Origin: JANXSF01 sp043745195
GTDB taxonomy: Bacteria > Acidobacteriota > Terriglobia > Bryobacterales > Bryobacteraceae
Assembly: GCA_043745195.1 (NCBI GenBank)
Contig: JAYTTF010000067.1
Coordinates: forward strand, 14,150-78,149
Direction: 5' to 3'
DNA length: 64,000 nucleotides
A program made the position numbers and the translations under genes. This document shows, piece by piece, positions 16,735 through 23,986 of the stretch (position 1 is its first letter; every line of letters starts with the position of its first letter). The notes beneath the pieces were generated by a model. It saw nothing but the letters and a program-made list of their open reading frames with translations. It was not told where the DNA came from and made no database searches.

Positions 16735-17723
16735 GCGTTCCTTCGTTGGGCCCAAAACTGAATTATATCCATCGGCGGATGCAGTATCATTTTGCGTGCA
16801 AATTGACGGATGCGTTGCCGGCTTTCTTCCGAAGTTATGTATTCGGCAGGTGACTTGCCATCTACACGAGCCAACATCAGCGCCGCCCAATGTCGAATGG
16901 TGAAGGCTTGAAATTCACTGTTTGACTCGGGGATATGCTTGTCCACTTGTTGATAAAAACCGAGCGCTGCTGACTCCAGTGCAGCGGTAAGCTCTGGCCG
17001 ATGGAACGATTTCAGCATTAAGTGATTCAGCAGGAAGCCCGCATCGAAAGAGGCGTCGCCAAAGTGGATCACCTCAAAATCGATGGCCATCACATTAGCT
17101 CCGCAGACCAGCAAATTCTTCGGACTCCAGTCGCCGTGAACCAGGCTGAGCTTGCGCTCCCCACTTGCATGGATCAGACGATCGTAAAAACCTTCCAGAT
17201 CAGGGTGCTTACTTGCTGTAGCGCGATAGTAGGGGTCAAGACGTAATTGGTCGAAAACCGTTTGATCTCCAAATTCCGATTCCAAAGCAGCATCACGCCA
17301 ACTTGCGGAAATCAGAGATCCTAAAATACTTCCCACCGTATCCGCCGTGTCTTGATTGACGATTCCCGCCAGCAGAATCTGTTTCCAATCCAAGGAATCC
17401 GGCGGAGCCGCCTCCATTGCATAAATCAGGTTCGTTTCGTCCAGAAACAATAATTTTGGAATTTGCCCGTTGGGGAGAATTTTCGATGCAACCGAAAGTC
17501 CTTTAGCCTCGCGCAGTGTGCGAGCCGGATCGGAAAACCAATCCTGAGCCACTCGCAACTTCGCCAAAGCCTGCTTCAGCACTACACGTCCCACTGCGGT
17601 ATCAAGCAACAGAACTGTGTTAGAAACCCCACCACCAAGGCTTACAGGAATCCCGATTGGCTGCCAAAGCGGACAGCGTTGCGAAAGATAGGCTACCGCG
17701 TTTTGGTCTGAGAGAACCAGCAA
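16731..17723 (-). CDS. APH-family small-molecule kinase
   Basis: A 330-residue kinase of the aminoglycoside phosphotransferase/choline kinase superfamily. The catalytic loop is VHGDWSPKNLLV (residues about 195-206, catalytic Asp198) and the metal-binding motif is AIDFEVIHFGD (Asp215). The N-lobe has GGVSNTVLLLD, and a Lys is found in VVLKQAL. The text after the metal site, DAGFLLNHLMLKSFH, resembles methylthioribose kinase more than antibiotic-resistance enzymes, so a metabolite substrate is likely. It starts with TTG at 17723; an in-frame stop just upstream leaves no other choice. The following enolase-like gene begins within its stop codon, so the two products are made together and may act on related phosphorylated metabolites. 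Confidence 0.8.
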   Translation of the reverse strand: MLVLSDQNAVAYLSQRCPLWQPIGIPVSLGGGVSNTVLLLDTAVGRVVLKQALAKLRVAQDWFSDPARTLREAKGLSVASKILPNGQIPKLLFLDETNLIYAMEAAPPDSLDWKQILLAGIVNQDTADTVGSILGSLISASWRDAALESEFGDQTVFDQLRLDPYYRATASKHPDLEGFYDRLIHASGERKLSLVHGDWSPKNLLVCGANVMAIDFEVIHFGDASFDAGFLLNHLMLKSFHRPELTAALESAALGFYQQVDKHIPESNSEFQAFTIRHWAALMLARVDGKSPAEYITSEESRQRIRQFARKMILHPPMDIIQFWAQRRNA

Positions 17724-17791
17724 CTTTCCAGTCTAGTCTGCAATTCACTTGAAATGCCAATAACCCTTGCTTCCTGAGCTACAATGCGAGT

Positions 17792-18298
17792 ATGGTTCGA
17801 CTCGAAACGGTACTAGACTCCTGGAAATTAGTTCGTGCCGATACGGTGCAGGCGCTTGAAGATTTCCCGACTGGGGATCTCGATTTCCGGCCCACGGCAG
17901 ACCTGATGACTTTCCGGGAACTGGCAGTTCACATTCTGCAAAGCGGAGAAGCCCTGGCTGGTATGCTGGCTGCTGGTGACAGCAGTTTCCAGGGTCCGGA
18001 AGCCCGTGCACGAATGAGTTCCTTTGCCAGACCCCTGGGTGAAAATCCTGGCAGCAGTGAACTTGCACGGAATCTGGTTGAAAGTGTAGCGGCGCGTTCT
18101 GCTGAGTTGGCCGCCAAGAGTCCGGAGTTTTACGCGGAAACAATTACCCGCTTCGACGGTGCTGTAGTAACACGGTTGGAGATGCTGCAATTTGTAAAAG
18201 AGCACGAATTAACACATCGTGCGCAAATGTTCTTGTGTTTACGATTGAAGGGAATTATTCCTCCAACGACGCGCCGGAAACTGGCCGTAAAAAAATAA
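17792..18298 (+). CDS. DinB-family metal-dependent protein
   Basis: A 168-residue four-helix-bundle protein of the DinB/YfiT superfamily. The expected metal-binding His triad is present: His47 in ELAVHILQSGE and His138 and His142 in KEHELTHRAQM. The family includes thiol-dependent S-transferases (using bacillithiol or mycothiol) and stress-induced proteins of unknown role. Which thiol this organism uses cannot be told from the window. It stands alone on the plus strand, divergent from the APH-like kinase; the LysW-like gene follows but has its own promoter-like sequence. Confidence 0.87.
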   Translation: MVRLETVLDSWKLVRADTVQALEDFPTGDLDFRPTADLMTFRELAVHILQSGEALAGMLAAGDSSFQGPEARARMSSFARPLGENPGSSELARNLVESVAARSAELAAKSPEFYAETITRFDGAVVTRLEMLQFVKEHELTHRAQMFLCLRLKGIIPPTTRRKLAVKK

Positions 18299-18311
18299 TT
18301 AGAATAGAGTC

Positions 18312-18339
18312 TTGCAAAAGCTTTTGGGTTTTGTAAAAT
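18312..18339 (+). promoter_or_regulatory. Candidate promoter of the LysW-like cluster
   Basis: TTGCAA (18312-18317) and TAAAAT (18334-18339) are separated by 16 bp, a good match to a vegetative promoter. The spacer includes part of a perfect 12-bp palindrome, CAAAAGCTTTTG at 18315-18326, which could be an operator or fold into a small hairpin. A GGGGAG ribosome binding site lies at 18351-18356, ten bases before the ATG of the LysW-like gene. Confidence 0.5.
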
Positions 18340-18365
18340 AACCCGTAGCTGGGGAGAAAATTGTC

Positions 18366-18599
18366 ATGGTGAAATGCCCACTTTGCGATGCGAATATCGA
18401 TGCTGAAGAAGACGAATTGGATGAAGGCGACGAGTTGAATTGCGACGAATGCGCAGCGCTGCTTCGCGTCAGTGATACCAAGCCATTCGAGCTTATTGCA
18501 GCCGATGATGAGGATGACGAAGATGACGAGGACGACGATGACGACCTCGACGATGATGACGAAGACGATGCTGAGGAAGAAGAAGAGGATTGGCAATAG
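18366..18599 (+). CDS. LysW-like amino-group carrier protein with extended acidic tail and C-terminal Gln
   Basis: A 77-residue protein. Residues 1-43 have the LysW layout: a zinc ribbon with Cys4, Cys7, Cys26 and Cys29 (KCPLC and NCDEC), then the conserved ALLRV and PFEL segments. Residues 47-75 are almost all Asp and Glu, and the chain ends in DWQ. In known lysine/arginine pathways, LysW (or ArgW) ends in the motif EDWGE, and its terminal Glu is coupled by LysX/ArgX to the amino group of aminoadipate or glutamate. Here the tail is about 20 residues longer, and the last residue is Gln. Neither an ATP-grasp ligase nor other lys/arg genes is in the window. The gene begins a cluster of five and overlaps the second gene by 32 bases. 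Confidence 0.8.
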   Translation: MVKCPLCDANIDAEEDELDEGDELNCDECAALLRVSDTKPFELIAADDEDDEDDEDDDDDLDDDDEDDAEEEEEDWQ

Positions 18600-18972
18600 C
18601 CCGCCGTCGCTGCTTAGAACTCTGGCTTTAGCTTCGTTGCTTGTCCTTCTGCCTGAAGTGTCGCTGTCCAAGGACAAAGAAAAGGCGAAAAAGCCTGAAT
18701 CGTACAGTCTTGTTGCAGGCACGGTTTTTCGTCCCCCTGGCTTCGCGCTGCCAGGGGCCGAGGTGACTTTGAAACCCGAAAAGGGCAAGGGACAGCAGAA
18801 AATGACTGCAAATATGCGAGGAGAATTTGCGTTTCGAGTACCTTCGGTGTTCGCGCGTTATACTGTAATCGTCAAGGCCAGTGGTTTTCAGCAAGAGGAA
18901 AAGAGTACCGAAGTCGGCATCGATCAGCGGGTGGATCTTCCTTTTGAATTGAAACCTGTTGTCAAGCGTTGA
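18568..18972 (+). CDS. Secreted carboxypeptidase-regulatory-like domain protein
   Basis: A protein of about 134 residues with a clear signal peptide: basic MLRKKKRIG, then a hydrophobic core (TLALASLLVLLPEV) and a probable cleavage site near SLS. The mature part is a single beta-sandwich of the carboxypeptidase-regulatory/CnaB type: VAGTVFRPPGFALPGAEVTL, the glycine turn MRGEFAFRVP and YTVIVKASGFQ. These domains are common as N-terminal modules of Oar receptors; as stand-alone proteins their role is unknown. The only ATG before the signal peptide is at 18568, inside the acidic tail of the LysW-like gene read one base forward; the same GAA/GAG-rich tract gives acidic residues in one frame and Lys/Arg in the other. 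Confidence 0.75.
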   Translation: MLRKKKRIGNSPPSLLRTLALASLLVLLPEVSLSKDKEKAKKPESYSLVAGTVFRPPGFALPGAEVTLKPEKGKGQQKMTANMRGEFAFRVPSVFARYTVIVKASGFQQEEKSTEVGIDQRVDLPFELKPVVKR

Positions 18973-18991
18973 CATCATAAGAGTGAGGATC

Positions 18992-19369
18992 ATGAGTTTT
19001 CGTTCCATTTGCGTATTTCTATTTACCGCCGTCATGGCTATCGCCCAAGTGCAATTTCCCAGCGGCGGCAAGAAGGAAAAGGAAGATCCCACAATTCGTA
19101 CCGCGCAAGGGACCGTGCGCAACGCCAATGAAGAGATTAGCGCGGGTGCGGTGGTTCAGATAAAAAATTTGAAAACGCTTCAGATTCGTTCGTTCATCAC
19201 CAAAGAAGACGGTAAATACGTGTTCAACAATTTGGCCAGGGACGTGGATTACGAATTGCGTGCCGAAAGTAAGGGCTTTGCCTCGCCAATGAAATCGCTT
19301 TCAACCTTCGACAACCGGAAAGTGGCTATCCTGAACTTGAAATTGGAAAACAAGGTTGAAAAGAAATGA
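18992..19369 (+). CDS. Second secreted carboxypeptidase-regulatory-like domain protein
   Basis: A 125-residue protein from the ATG at 18992, preceded by GTGAGGA as ribosome binding site. The N-terminus (MSFRSICVFLFTAVMAIAQ) is a signal peptide. The mature part has a charged linker (GGKKEKED) and one carboxypeptidase-regulatory-like domain: TAQGTVRNANEEISAGAVVQ, EDGKYVFNNLARDVDYELRA and a KGFASP segment. It resembles the product of the gene before it in layout but not closely in sequence, so the two may be old duplicates or partners. It overlaps the following redoxin gene by four bases (ATGA). Confidence 0.78.
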   Translation: MSFRSICVFLFTAVMAIAQVQFPSGGKKEKEDPTIRTAQGTVRNANEEISAGAVVQIKNLKTLQIRSFITKEDGKYVFNNLARDVDYELRAESKGFASPMKSLSTFDNRKVAILNLKLENKVEKK

Positions 19370-19917
19370 TCCTCCGGCTGGCCATTGTTTTTGCATTGGC
19401 GAACACGGTAATTGCCGCAACACCGGTGCTTCGGCTTAGCAACAACGTTAATCAGCCGGTGGAAATTTCTACTTCTAAAACAGTCGCCACAGTAGTGGTA
19501 TTTGTTTCCACTCTGTGCCCGGTATCCAATGCTTATCACGACCGCTATAAACAACTGATTGCTGACTTCATGGACAAGCCGGTCCAATTTATATTCATCA
19601 ACTCCAACGACAATGAAACGCTGGCGGAAGTGAACGACCATATTCGCGCCGCCGAACTTCCTTTCCCTGTATATAAGGATTGGAAAAATAGTGTAGCCGA
19701 TAAACTGGGCTCCAGCATGACCCCGGAAGCTTTTGTGTTGAATGCCAAAGGCGAGGTTCTCTACCACGGCGCGGTTGACGATTCCAAAAACGAAGCGCGT
19801 GTAAAAGTAACCGCATTGCGCGATGCCATAGGTTCTGCCGTTCAAGGACAGCCGGTTGTGAGAAAAGAATTGAAGGCCTTTGGATGTACCATTCACCGCT
19901 ACCGGAAGATTTCCTAA
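19366..19917 (+). CDS. Secreted redoxin/thioredoxin-fold protein with a single CP motif
   Basis: A 183-residue protein with a signal peptide (MILRLAIVFALANTVIA) and a thioredoxin-like domain of the AhpC/TSA-redoxin class. The active-site region reads FVSTLCPVSNAYHDRY, with a single Cys at residue 51 and Pro52, as in redoxin proteins with a CP[IV]SN motif; the later TPEAFVLNAKGEVLYHG segment carries the cis-proline of the fold. Two-cysteine chemistry is not possible from this site alone, but a second Cys lies near the C-terminus (FGCTIH). It is translationally coupled to the gene before it and followed two bases later by a TlpA-like thioredoxin, so a periplasmic or surface redox pair is likely. 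Confidence 0.8.
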   Translation: MILRLAIVFALANTVIAATPVLRLSNNVNQPVEISTSKTVATVVVFVSTLCPVSNAYHDRYKQLIADFMDKPVQFIFINSNDNETLAEVNDHIRAAELPFPVYKDWKNSVADKLGSSMTPEAFVLNAKGEVLYHGAVDDSKNEARVKVTALRDAIGSAVQGQPVVRKELKAFGCTIHRYRKIS

Positions 19918-19918
19918 T

Positions 19919-20386
19919 ATGCGTCTGCTTATCACACTGATCCTGTCTGCTTTGGCACTGACGGCGCAACCACTGCCGGTCATCAACGAATCCAATTACG
20001 CATCCACTGTGGCCGCCGCCAAAGGGAAAGTAGTTCTAGTGAATTTTTGGGCTACTTGGTGTGTGCCGTGCCGCAAGGAAATGCCTGAATTGGTGAAGTT
20101 GGCAGCCAAGCTTGAAGCCAAAGGATTCGTGTTCGTCACCATCTCCGGCGATGAACCCGAGGCCGAAGCAGCAGCCCGGAAGTTCCTTACAGCGAATGCA
20201 GTGAAACCTCCAACATATATCCGCAAGGCCAACGACGATGATAAGTTCATCACACTGGTGGATCCCAAGTGGAATGGATCCCTGCCGGCATTATTTCTTT
20301 ACGACCGCAAAGGGGTGAAGGTAAAAGCCTGGTATGGAGAGACGGCCCTTGAAGCAGTAGAAGCTGAGATTAGCAAGCGGCTTTAG
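19919..20386 (+). CDS. TlpA/ResA-like secreted thioredoxin
   Basis: A 155-residue thioredoxin-fold protein. The N-terminus MRLLITLILSALALTAQ is a signal peptide; the active site NFWATWCVPCRKEMPEL has both cysteines (about residues 48 and 51), so it can reduce or form disulfides in the periplasm. The later SLPALFLYDRKG segment has the cis-proline loop. It starts two bases after the redoxin stop, with an alternative earlier ATG at 19880 that would overlap that gene and lack a signal-peptide-like start. It is the last gene of the LysW-like cluster; the tail overlaps the convergent beta-propeller gene by four bases. Confidence 0.88.
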   Translation: MRLLITLILSALALTAQPLPVINESNYASTVAAAKGKVVLVNFWATWCVPCRKEMPELVKLAAKLEAKGFVFVTISGDEPEAEAAARKFLTANAVKPPTYIRKANDDDKFITLVDPKWNGSLPALFLYDRKGVKVKAWYGETALEAVEAEISKRL

Positions 20387-21465
20387 GACCCAAAGCAGTA
20401 GACGTGTCCATCCTGCGAAGCGATCACCACTTTCCCATTCCCAATTGCAGGCGAGGAAGATAACGCTGCGCCAGCAGTAAACTCCCACAGCTTTTGCCCG
20501 CTGTTCAAATCCAGCACATAAAACCGTCCATCGTTGGACCCAATGTAGACATGCCCATTGGCAATGGCAGGTGACGATTCAACGCGACTCTTCGTCGCAA
20601 ACGTCCACAAGCCTTTACCTGTCGCCGCATCGATTGCATGCACGTTCTTATCGCGCCCGCCTAGCACTACTTTTCCATTCGCAACTGCAGCAGAGGATTG
20701 ATAGGGGAACTTGCGCACTGGATGCTCATACCGCCAAACAATTTTCTTCGCCTTCATATCAACCGAAAACACTTCATTGCCGTACGTTCCAAAGTAAGCC
20801 CTTGTCCCACTAATGGCAGGAGACGATCCGGTATAAGACCCTGAGGGCACGTGGTACACTTCCTGCCCATCAGATAGGCGCACGGCACGGAAGTTTTCAT
20901 CGCAGCCCGCAATGTAGGCTACTCCGTCAAGGATGGCTGGCGTAGCGTGCACCGGGCCATTGGTTTCGTACTTCCAAACTTGTTTCCCTGTTTTGGCATT
21001 CACCGCATAGAGAGTTTGGTCATATGAACCGATAAGCACTTTATCCTGGAAAACTACAGGCGAGGATTTGACTTCTGTGCCAGTCTTGAAGGTCCACAAA
21101 CCCTTCCCGGACTGGGCGTCGACGGCGTGAAGAATTCCGCCCAAGTCGCCAACATAAACAATCCCCGCAAACACGGCTGGCGTTGATTCGCCGACTTCCT
21201 TCCCCGTCTTATATTTCCATCGAAGCTTGCCCGTATTTAAATCAATGGCAATCAGTTCACTGGAACCAGAGCCAATGTAGACCGTGCCATTGTCAATCAC
21301 CGGGGAGGATTCAAACACTTCCCCGCCCTCCCACGTCCACAGCAATTTCAGCTGCCCTGGAATTTTCTCAGTCGAAACTCCAGTAAGCTGCTGGTTCCCG
21401 CGGAACTGCGGCCATTGTGCCGGCAGCATGGAAACGGTGAAGCAGAGCAGCGTCAATAAGCGCAT
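20383..21465 (-). CDS. Secreted PQQ-like beta-propeller repeat protein
   Basis: A 360-residue protein with signal peptide MRLLTLLCFTVSMLPAQ and about seven beta-propeller blades of the BamB/PQQ-like type, seen as recurrent units such as SSPVIDNGTVYIGS, ID..TGKLRWKYKTG and SSPAIGNGKVVIAS. It does not show the vicinal Cys pair or cytochrome domain of true quinoprotein dehydrogenases, so it is more likely a scaffold or binding protein than an enzyme. The ATG at 21465 gives a proper signal peptide; a longer open frame begins at 21525 inside the upstream dehydrogenase gene. It is the last of five same-strand genes between 20.4 and 27.5 kb, and its start overlaps the dehydrogenase gene by 13 bases. 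Confidence 0.85.
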   Translation of the reverse strand: MRLLTLLCFTVSMLPAQWPQFRGNQQLTGVSTEKIPGQLKLLWTWEGGEVFESSPVIDNGTVYIGSGSSELIAIDLNTGKLRWKYKTGKEVGESTPAVFAGIVYVGDLGGILHAVDAQSGKGLWTFKTGTEVKSSPVVFQDKVLIGSYDQTLYAVNAKTGKQVWKYETNGPVHATPAILDGVAYIAGCDENFRAVRLSDGQEVYHVPSGSYTGSSPAISGTRAYFGTYGNEVFSVDMKAKKIVWRYEHPVRKFPYQSSAAVANGKVVLGGRDKNVHAIDAATGKGLWTFATKSRVESSPAIANGHVYIGSNDGRFYVLDLNSGQKLWEFTAGAALSSSPAIGNGKVVIASQDGHVYCFGS

Positions 21466-22553
21466 TGATATAACTCCAAGGCTGCGTCGGTGTTGAAAGT
21501 TCGCGGATTGAATCGGCCCGTCCATTGTTGGGCGGCGGCTTCCGCTAAAAGCGGCAAATCGTCCGTGGGGACACTTAGTTCGCGCAACGATCCGGCAAGC
21601 CCGGCAAGCATTGCGAATTCAGATAGTCTGGCGGAAAGATGCGGCGCCAGTTCCTCATACTCGCGCAATTGATTCCATGCGACAACGTGGGGCAGCATTA
21701 CAGCAATCGCAGTGCCGTGGCTTGTACCGTAGCGAGCCGTCAGCGGGTTCGCTGTAGCGTGCGCCGCCCCCAACATGGAGGCTTCAATCGCGCAGCCTGC
21801 AAACCACGACCCAAGCTGCATTTGCGCAACCGCATCAATATTATTTGGTTCTAGTATCAACTTCGGAAATGCGCGCGAAAGCATCCGCCACGCTTGCCGC
21901 GCGAAGGCATCGCTTACAGCGTTACGCTTGGTTGTGACAAACGATTCCACAGCATGGGAAATTGCATCGTAACCCGCTGTGGCACGAACATGCGCCGGCT
22001 GGGAAAGGGCAAGTTCAGGATCAAGCAAAGCAATTCGAAACGCCGCCTGATCGTCCCCACATGCCATTTTTATATGAGTTTCCGCATCAGAAATCAGCGC
22101 GTAAGTTTGCGCTTCACTACCGGTACCTGTAGTGCACGGCACTCCGATCATTGGCAACAGTGGATGTGTGGTTTTGTTATGACCCCAATAGTCGCGCATG
22201 CTGCCACCGCAGCTATGGACAAAATTAATAGCCTTGGCGCAGTCAAGGGAACTGCCACCGCCTAAGCCGATGATGGAATCAATGTTGGCCCGCGCCGCAA
22301 CTTGCCGCCCCCGTTCCACCATGGCGGTATCGGGATTTTCACTGAACTCGTGATAAGCTGTGACGGTGATGCCAGCGGATTCCAGCAAAGCAGTTGCCCG
22401 CTTAACATGCCCGGCCTTAATCAACCCGCTATCGGCAACAAGCAACGTTCTTTGAAAATCTAGACCACGGGATAATGCACCCAATTGCGCAATCGCCCCG
22501 ATTCCGAAGACCAGACGCGGCTGCAATATGAAATCAAAAGGAGCCAGCGTCAC
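21453..22553 (-). CDS. Iron-containing (group III) alcohol dehydrogenase
   Basis: A 366-residue NAD(P)-dependent dehydrogenase. The nucleotide-binding motif GGGSSLD (about residues 98-104) and the CTTGTGSE segment are typical. The metal ligands are Asp196 and His200 in GYDAISHAVES and His265 and His279 in AAHATANPLTARYGTSHG. The family oxidises or reduces alcohols, diols or glycerol-like compounds; the substrate is unknown. It starts with GTG overlapping the stop of the amidohydrolase gene by four bases, so it is coupled to it, and it ends inside the propeller gene. Acting beside two secreted propellers and a secreted amidohydrolase, it may process a product taken up from outside. Confidence 0.9.
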   Translation of the reverse strand: MTLAPFDFILQPRLVFGIGAIAQLGALSRGLDFQRTLLVADSGLIKAGHVKRATALLESAGITVTAYHEFSENPDTAMVERGRQVAARANIDSIIGLGGGSSLDCAKAINFVHSCGGSMRDYWGHNKTTHPLLPMIGVPCTTGTGSEAQTYALISDAETHIKMACGDDQAAFRIALLDPELALSQPAHVRATAGYDAISHAVESFVTTKRNAVSDAFARQAWRMLSRAFPKLILEPNNIDAVAQMQLGSWFAGCAIEASMLGAAHATANPLTARYGTSHGTAIAVMLPHVVAWNQLREYEELAPHLSARLSEFAMLAGLAGSLRELSVPTDDLPLLAEAAAQQWTGRFNPRTFNTDAALELYQCAY

Positions 22554-23986
22554 TTCTTTTGCGCCACCTTGGCCTTATCCACAATTTGCTTCACTTCACT
22601 CATCAAAGTGGTCACATTGTAGGGAATGCCTTGCTTAATAGTCCATTCAATTCCGCCGTTGCCATGCACTGGATAAAGCGTGCGGAAATCCTCCAAGGGA
22701 TTGCCGTTTACGATAAGCAGATCGGCAGACCAGCCAGCACGCACGCGTCCGAATTTTGCTTCCTGCCCTAAGATACGCGCACCGTTAAGGGTTGCCTGTT
22801 CAATGATCTTGATAGGTGGAAAACCCGCTTCCTGGTGCAGTTCAAGATTCCGCAAATAACCAAACCCGTACATCTGGTAAATGTATCCAGCGTCTTCACC
22901 AATGCCCACCAGTCCACCGCGCCGCGCAAACTCCCTGACGGCTCGCATCCAAATGCGGTAATTTTCCTTCCAGTACGTTTCATCCGTTGAAGTCCAGTTG
23001 ATGAAATAGGAACCATGATTTTCCAGGTTCGGCCGGAAAAATGCTTCCAGCGCCGGATGAAGATACCCATTGAACCATGGTTGATTTTGGGCTCGCTGCA
23101 GATCGCGAGAAGCCTCGTAGATCGTCAGCGTGGGGTCCCACGCAACTCCAGCGGCAACCATGCCATCAAAAACCTTACCCAGTTTTTCCCAATTTGCTTC
23201 GCGCCATAGATGGCCCGCATAGCGAAAACGATCCGCTTCGTTTTGATAGTTGTAGCTTGGCGGAAAACCTTGCACACCCTCGTCCAAAGCGGCGTCTGGT
23301 ATTCCATACCAATGCTCAATGGATCGCGTCTTGAATTTGATATCGTCCCAGGCGTTAGTCTCTTCCACGCCGGTGTGGTGAGCCACCGGAAGGCCCTGGG
23401 CATGCGCTTCCTCAAGTGCCGCTTGCATGATGTCGCGATGTAGACCCAGGAATTTAATCCCGTCAGCCCCTTGCACCTTCAACTGTTTCACTCGAGCCCG
23501 GGCCGCATCCGGAGTCGCAGGGCGGCCCAGCATAGGATAAACAAAAAGCCGCGGAGCAACGCGCTTAGGATCGTCGCGAATAGCCAAAGTCGCCGGGGTG
23601 TCGCTATCACCAACATTGCGCACAGTAGTGATCCCACACGCCAGCCAAAGCTTCAACACGTAATCGCGGTCCATCGGCATTCCGCCGCGATCAGCGTGCA
23701 AATGGCCATGAAGATTCACAAATCCAGGAATCACGTAACGTTTCTTTGCATCAATAACCGTGTCCGTGGTTACCGGTTGAATATTCCCAATGCGAGTAAT
23801 CAGTCCGTTTTCGATGAGAATATCCACCGGACCCGATGCGGGAGTTCCGTTCCCTTCAACCAACAGAGCGTGTTGAATGACAAACCGCTCCGGCCTGACT
23901 GCATGGCGAGGAGCGGTTTGTGCGAATGCGCTAACATTCAGCGCAAGCAGCAGGGATACTACTATTTCTTGTTTTCGAGTGCCCAA
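22550..23986 (-). CDS. Secreted amidohydrolase-superfamily protein
   Basis: A 478-residue metal-dependent hydrolase. It has a likely signal peptide (MGTRKQEIVVSLLLALNVSAFAQ) and the amidohydrolase start VIPGFVNLHGHLHAD, where the two His bind the first metal. Later metal or catalytic residues are probably in VAHHTG, IEHWYG and GIGEDAGY; the C-terminal closing strand ADLLIVNGNPLEDF is also typical. Members hydrolyse amide, ester or C-N bonds of cyclic substrates; many secreted homologues act on peptides such as prolidase substrates, but the substrate here is unknown. It overlaps the preceding propeller gene by 25 bases and the following dehydrogenase gene by four. Confidence 0.87.
   Translation of the reverse strand: MGTRKQEIVVSLLLALNVSAFAQTAPRHAVRPERFVIQHALLVEGNGTPASGPVDILIENGLITRIGNIQPVTTDTVIDAKKRYVIPGFVNLHGHLHADRGGMPMDRDYVLKLWLACGITTVRNVGDSDTPATLAIRDDPKRVAPRLFVYPMLGRPATPDAARARVKQLKVQGADGIKFLGLHRDIMQAALEEAHAQGLPVAHHTGVEETNAWDDIKFKTRSIEHWYGIPDAALDEGVQGFPPSYNYQNEADRFRYAGHLWREANWEKLGKVFDGMVAAGVAWDPTLTIYEASRDLQRAQNQPWFNGYLHPALEAFFRPNLENHGSYFINWTSTDETYWKENYRIWMRAVREFARRGGLVGIGEDAGYIYQMYGFGYLRNLELHQEAGFPPIKIIEQATLNGARILGQEAKFGRVRAGWSADLLIVNGNPLEDFRTLYPVHGNGGIEWTIKQGIPYNVTTLMSEVKQIVDKAKVAQKK

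Noticed and set aside
16735..16890. Upstream extension of the enolase-like gene
   Set aside because: The added 52 residues lie in the kinase coding region and show no similarity to enolase N-termini; the ATG at 16734 with ATGA overlap fits the family.
16731..17723. Aminoglycoside resistance gene
   Set aside because: The kinase motifs are of the broad APH superfamily, and the C-lobe resembles metabolic kinases; no resistance-gene neighbours or mobile elements accompany it.
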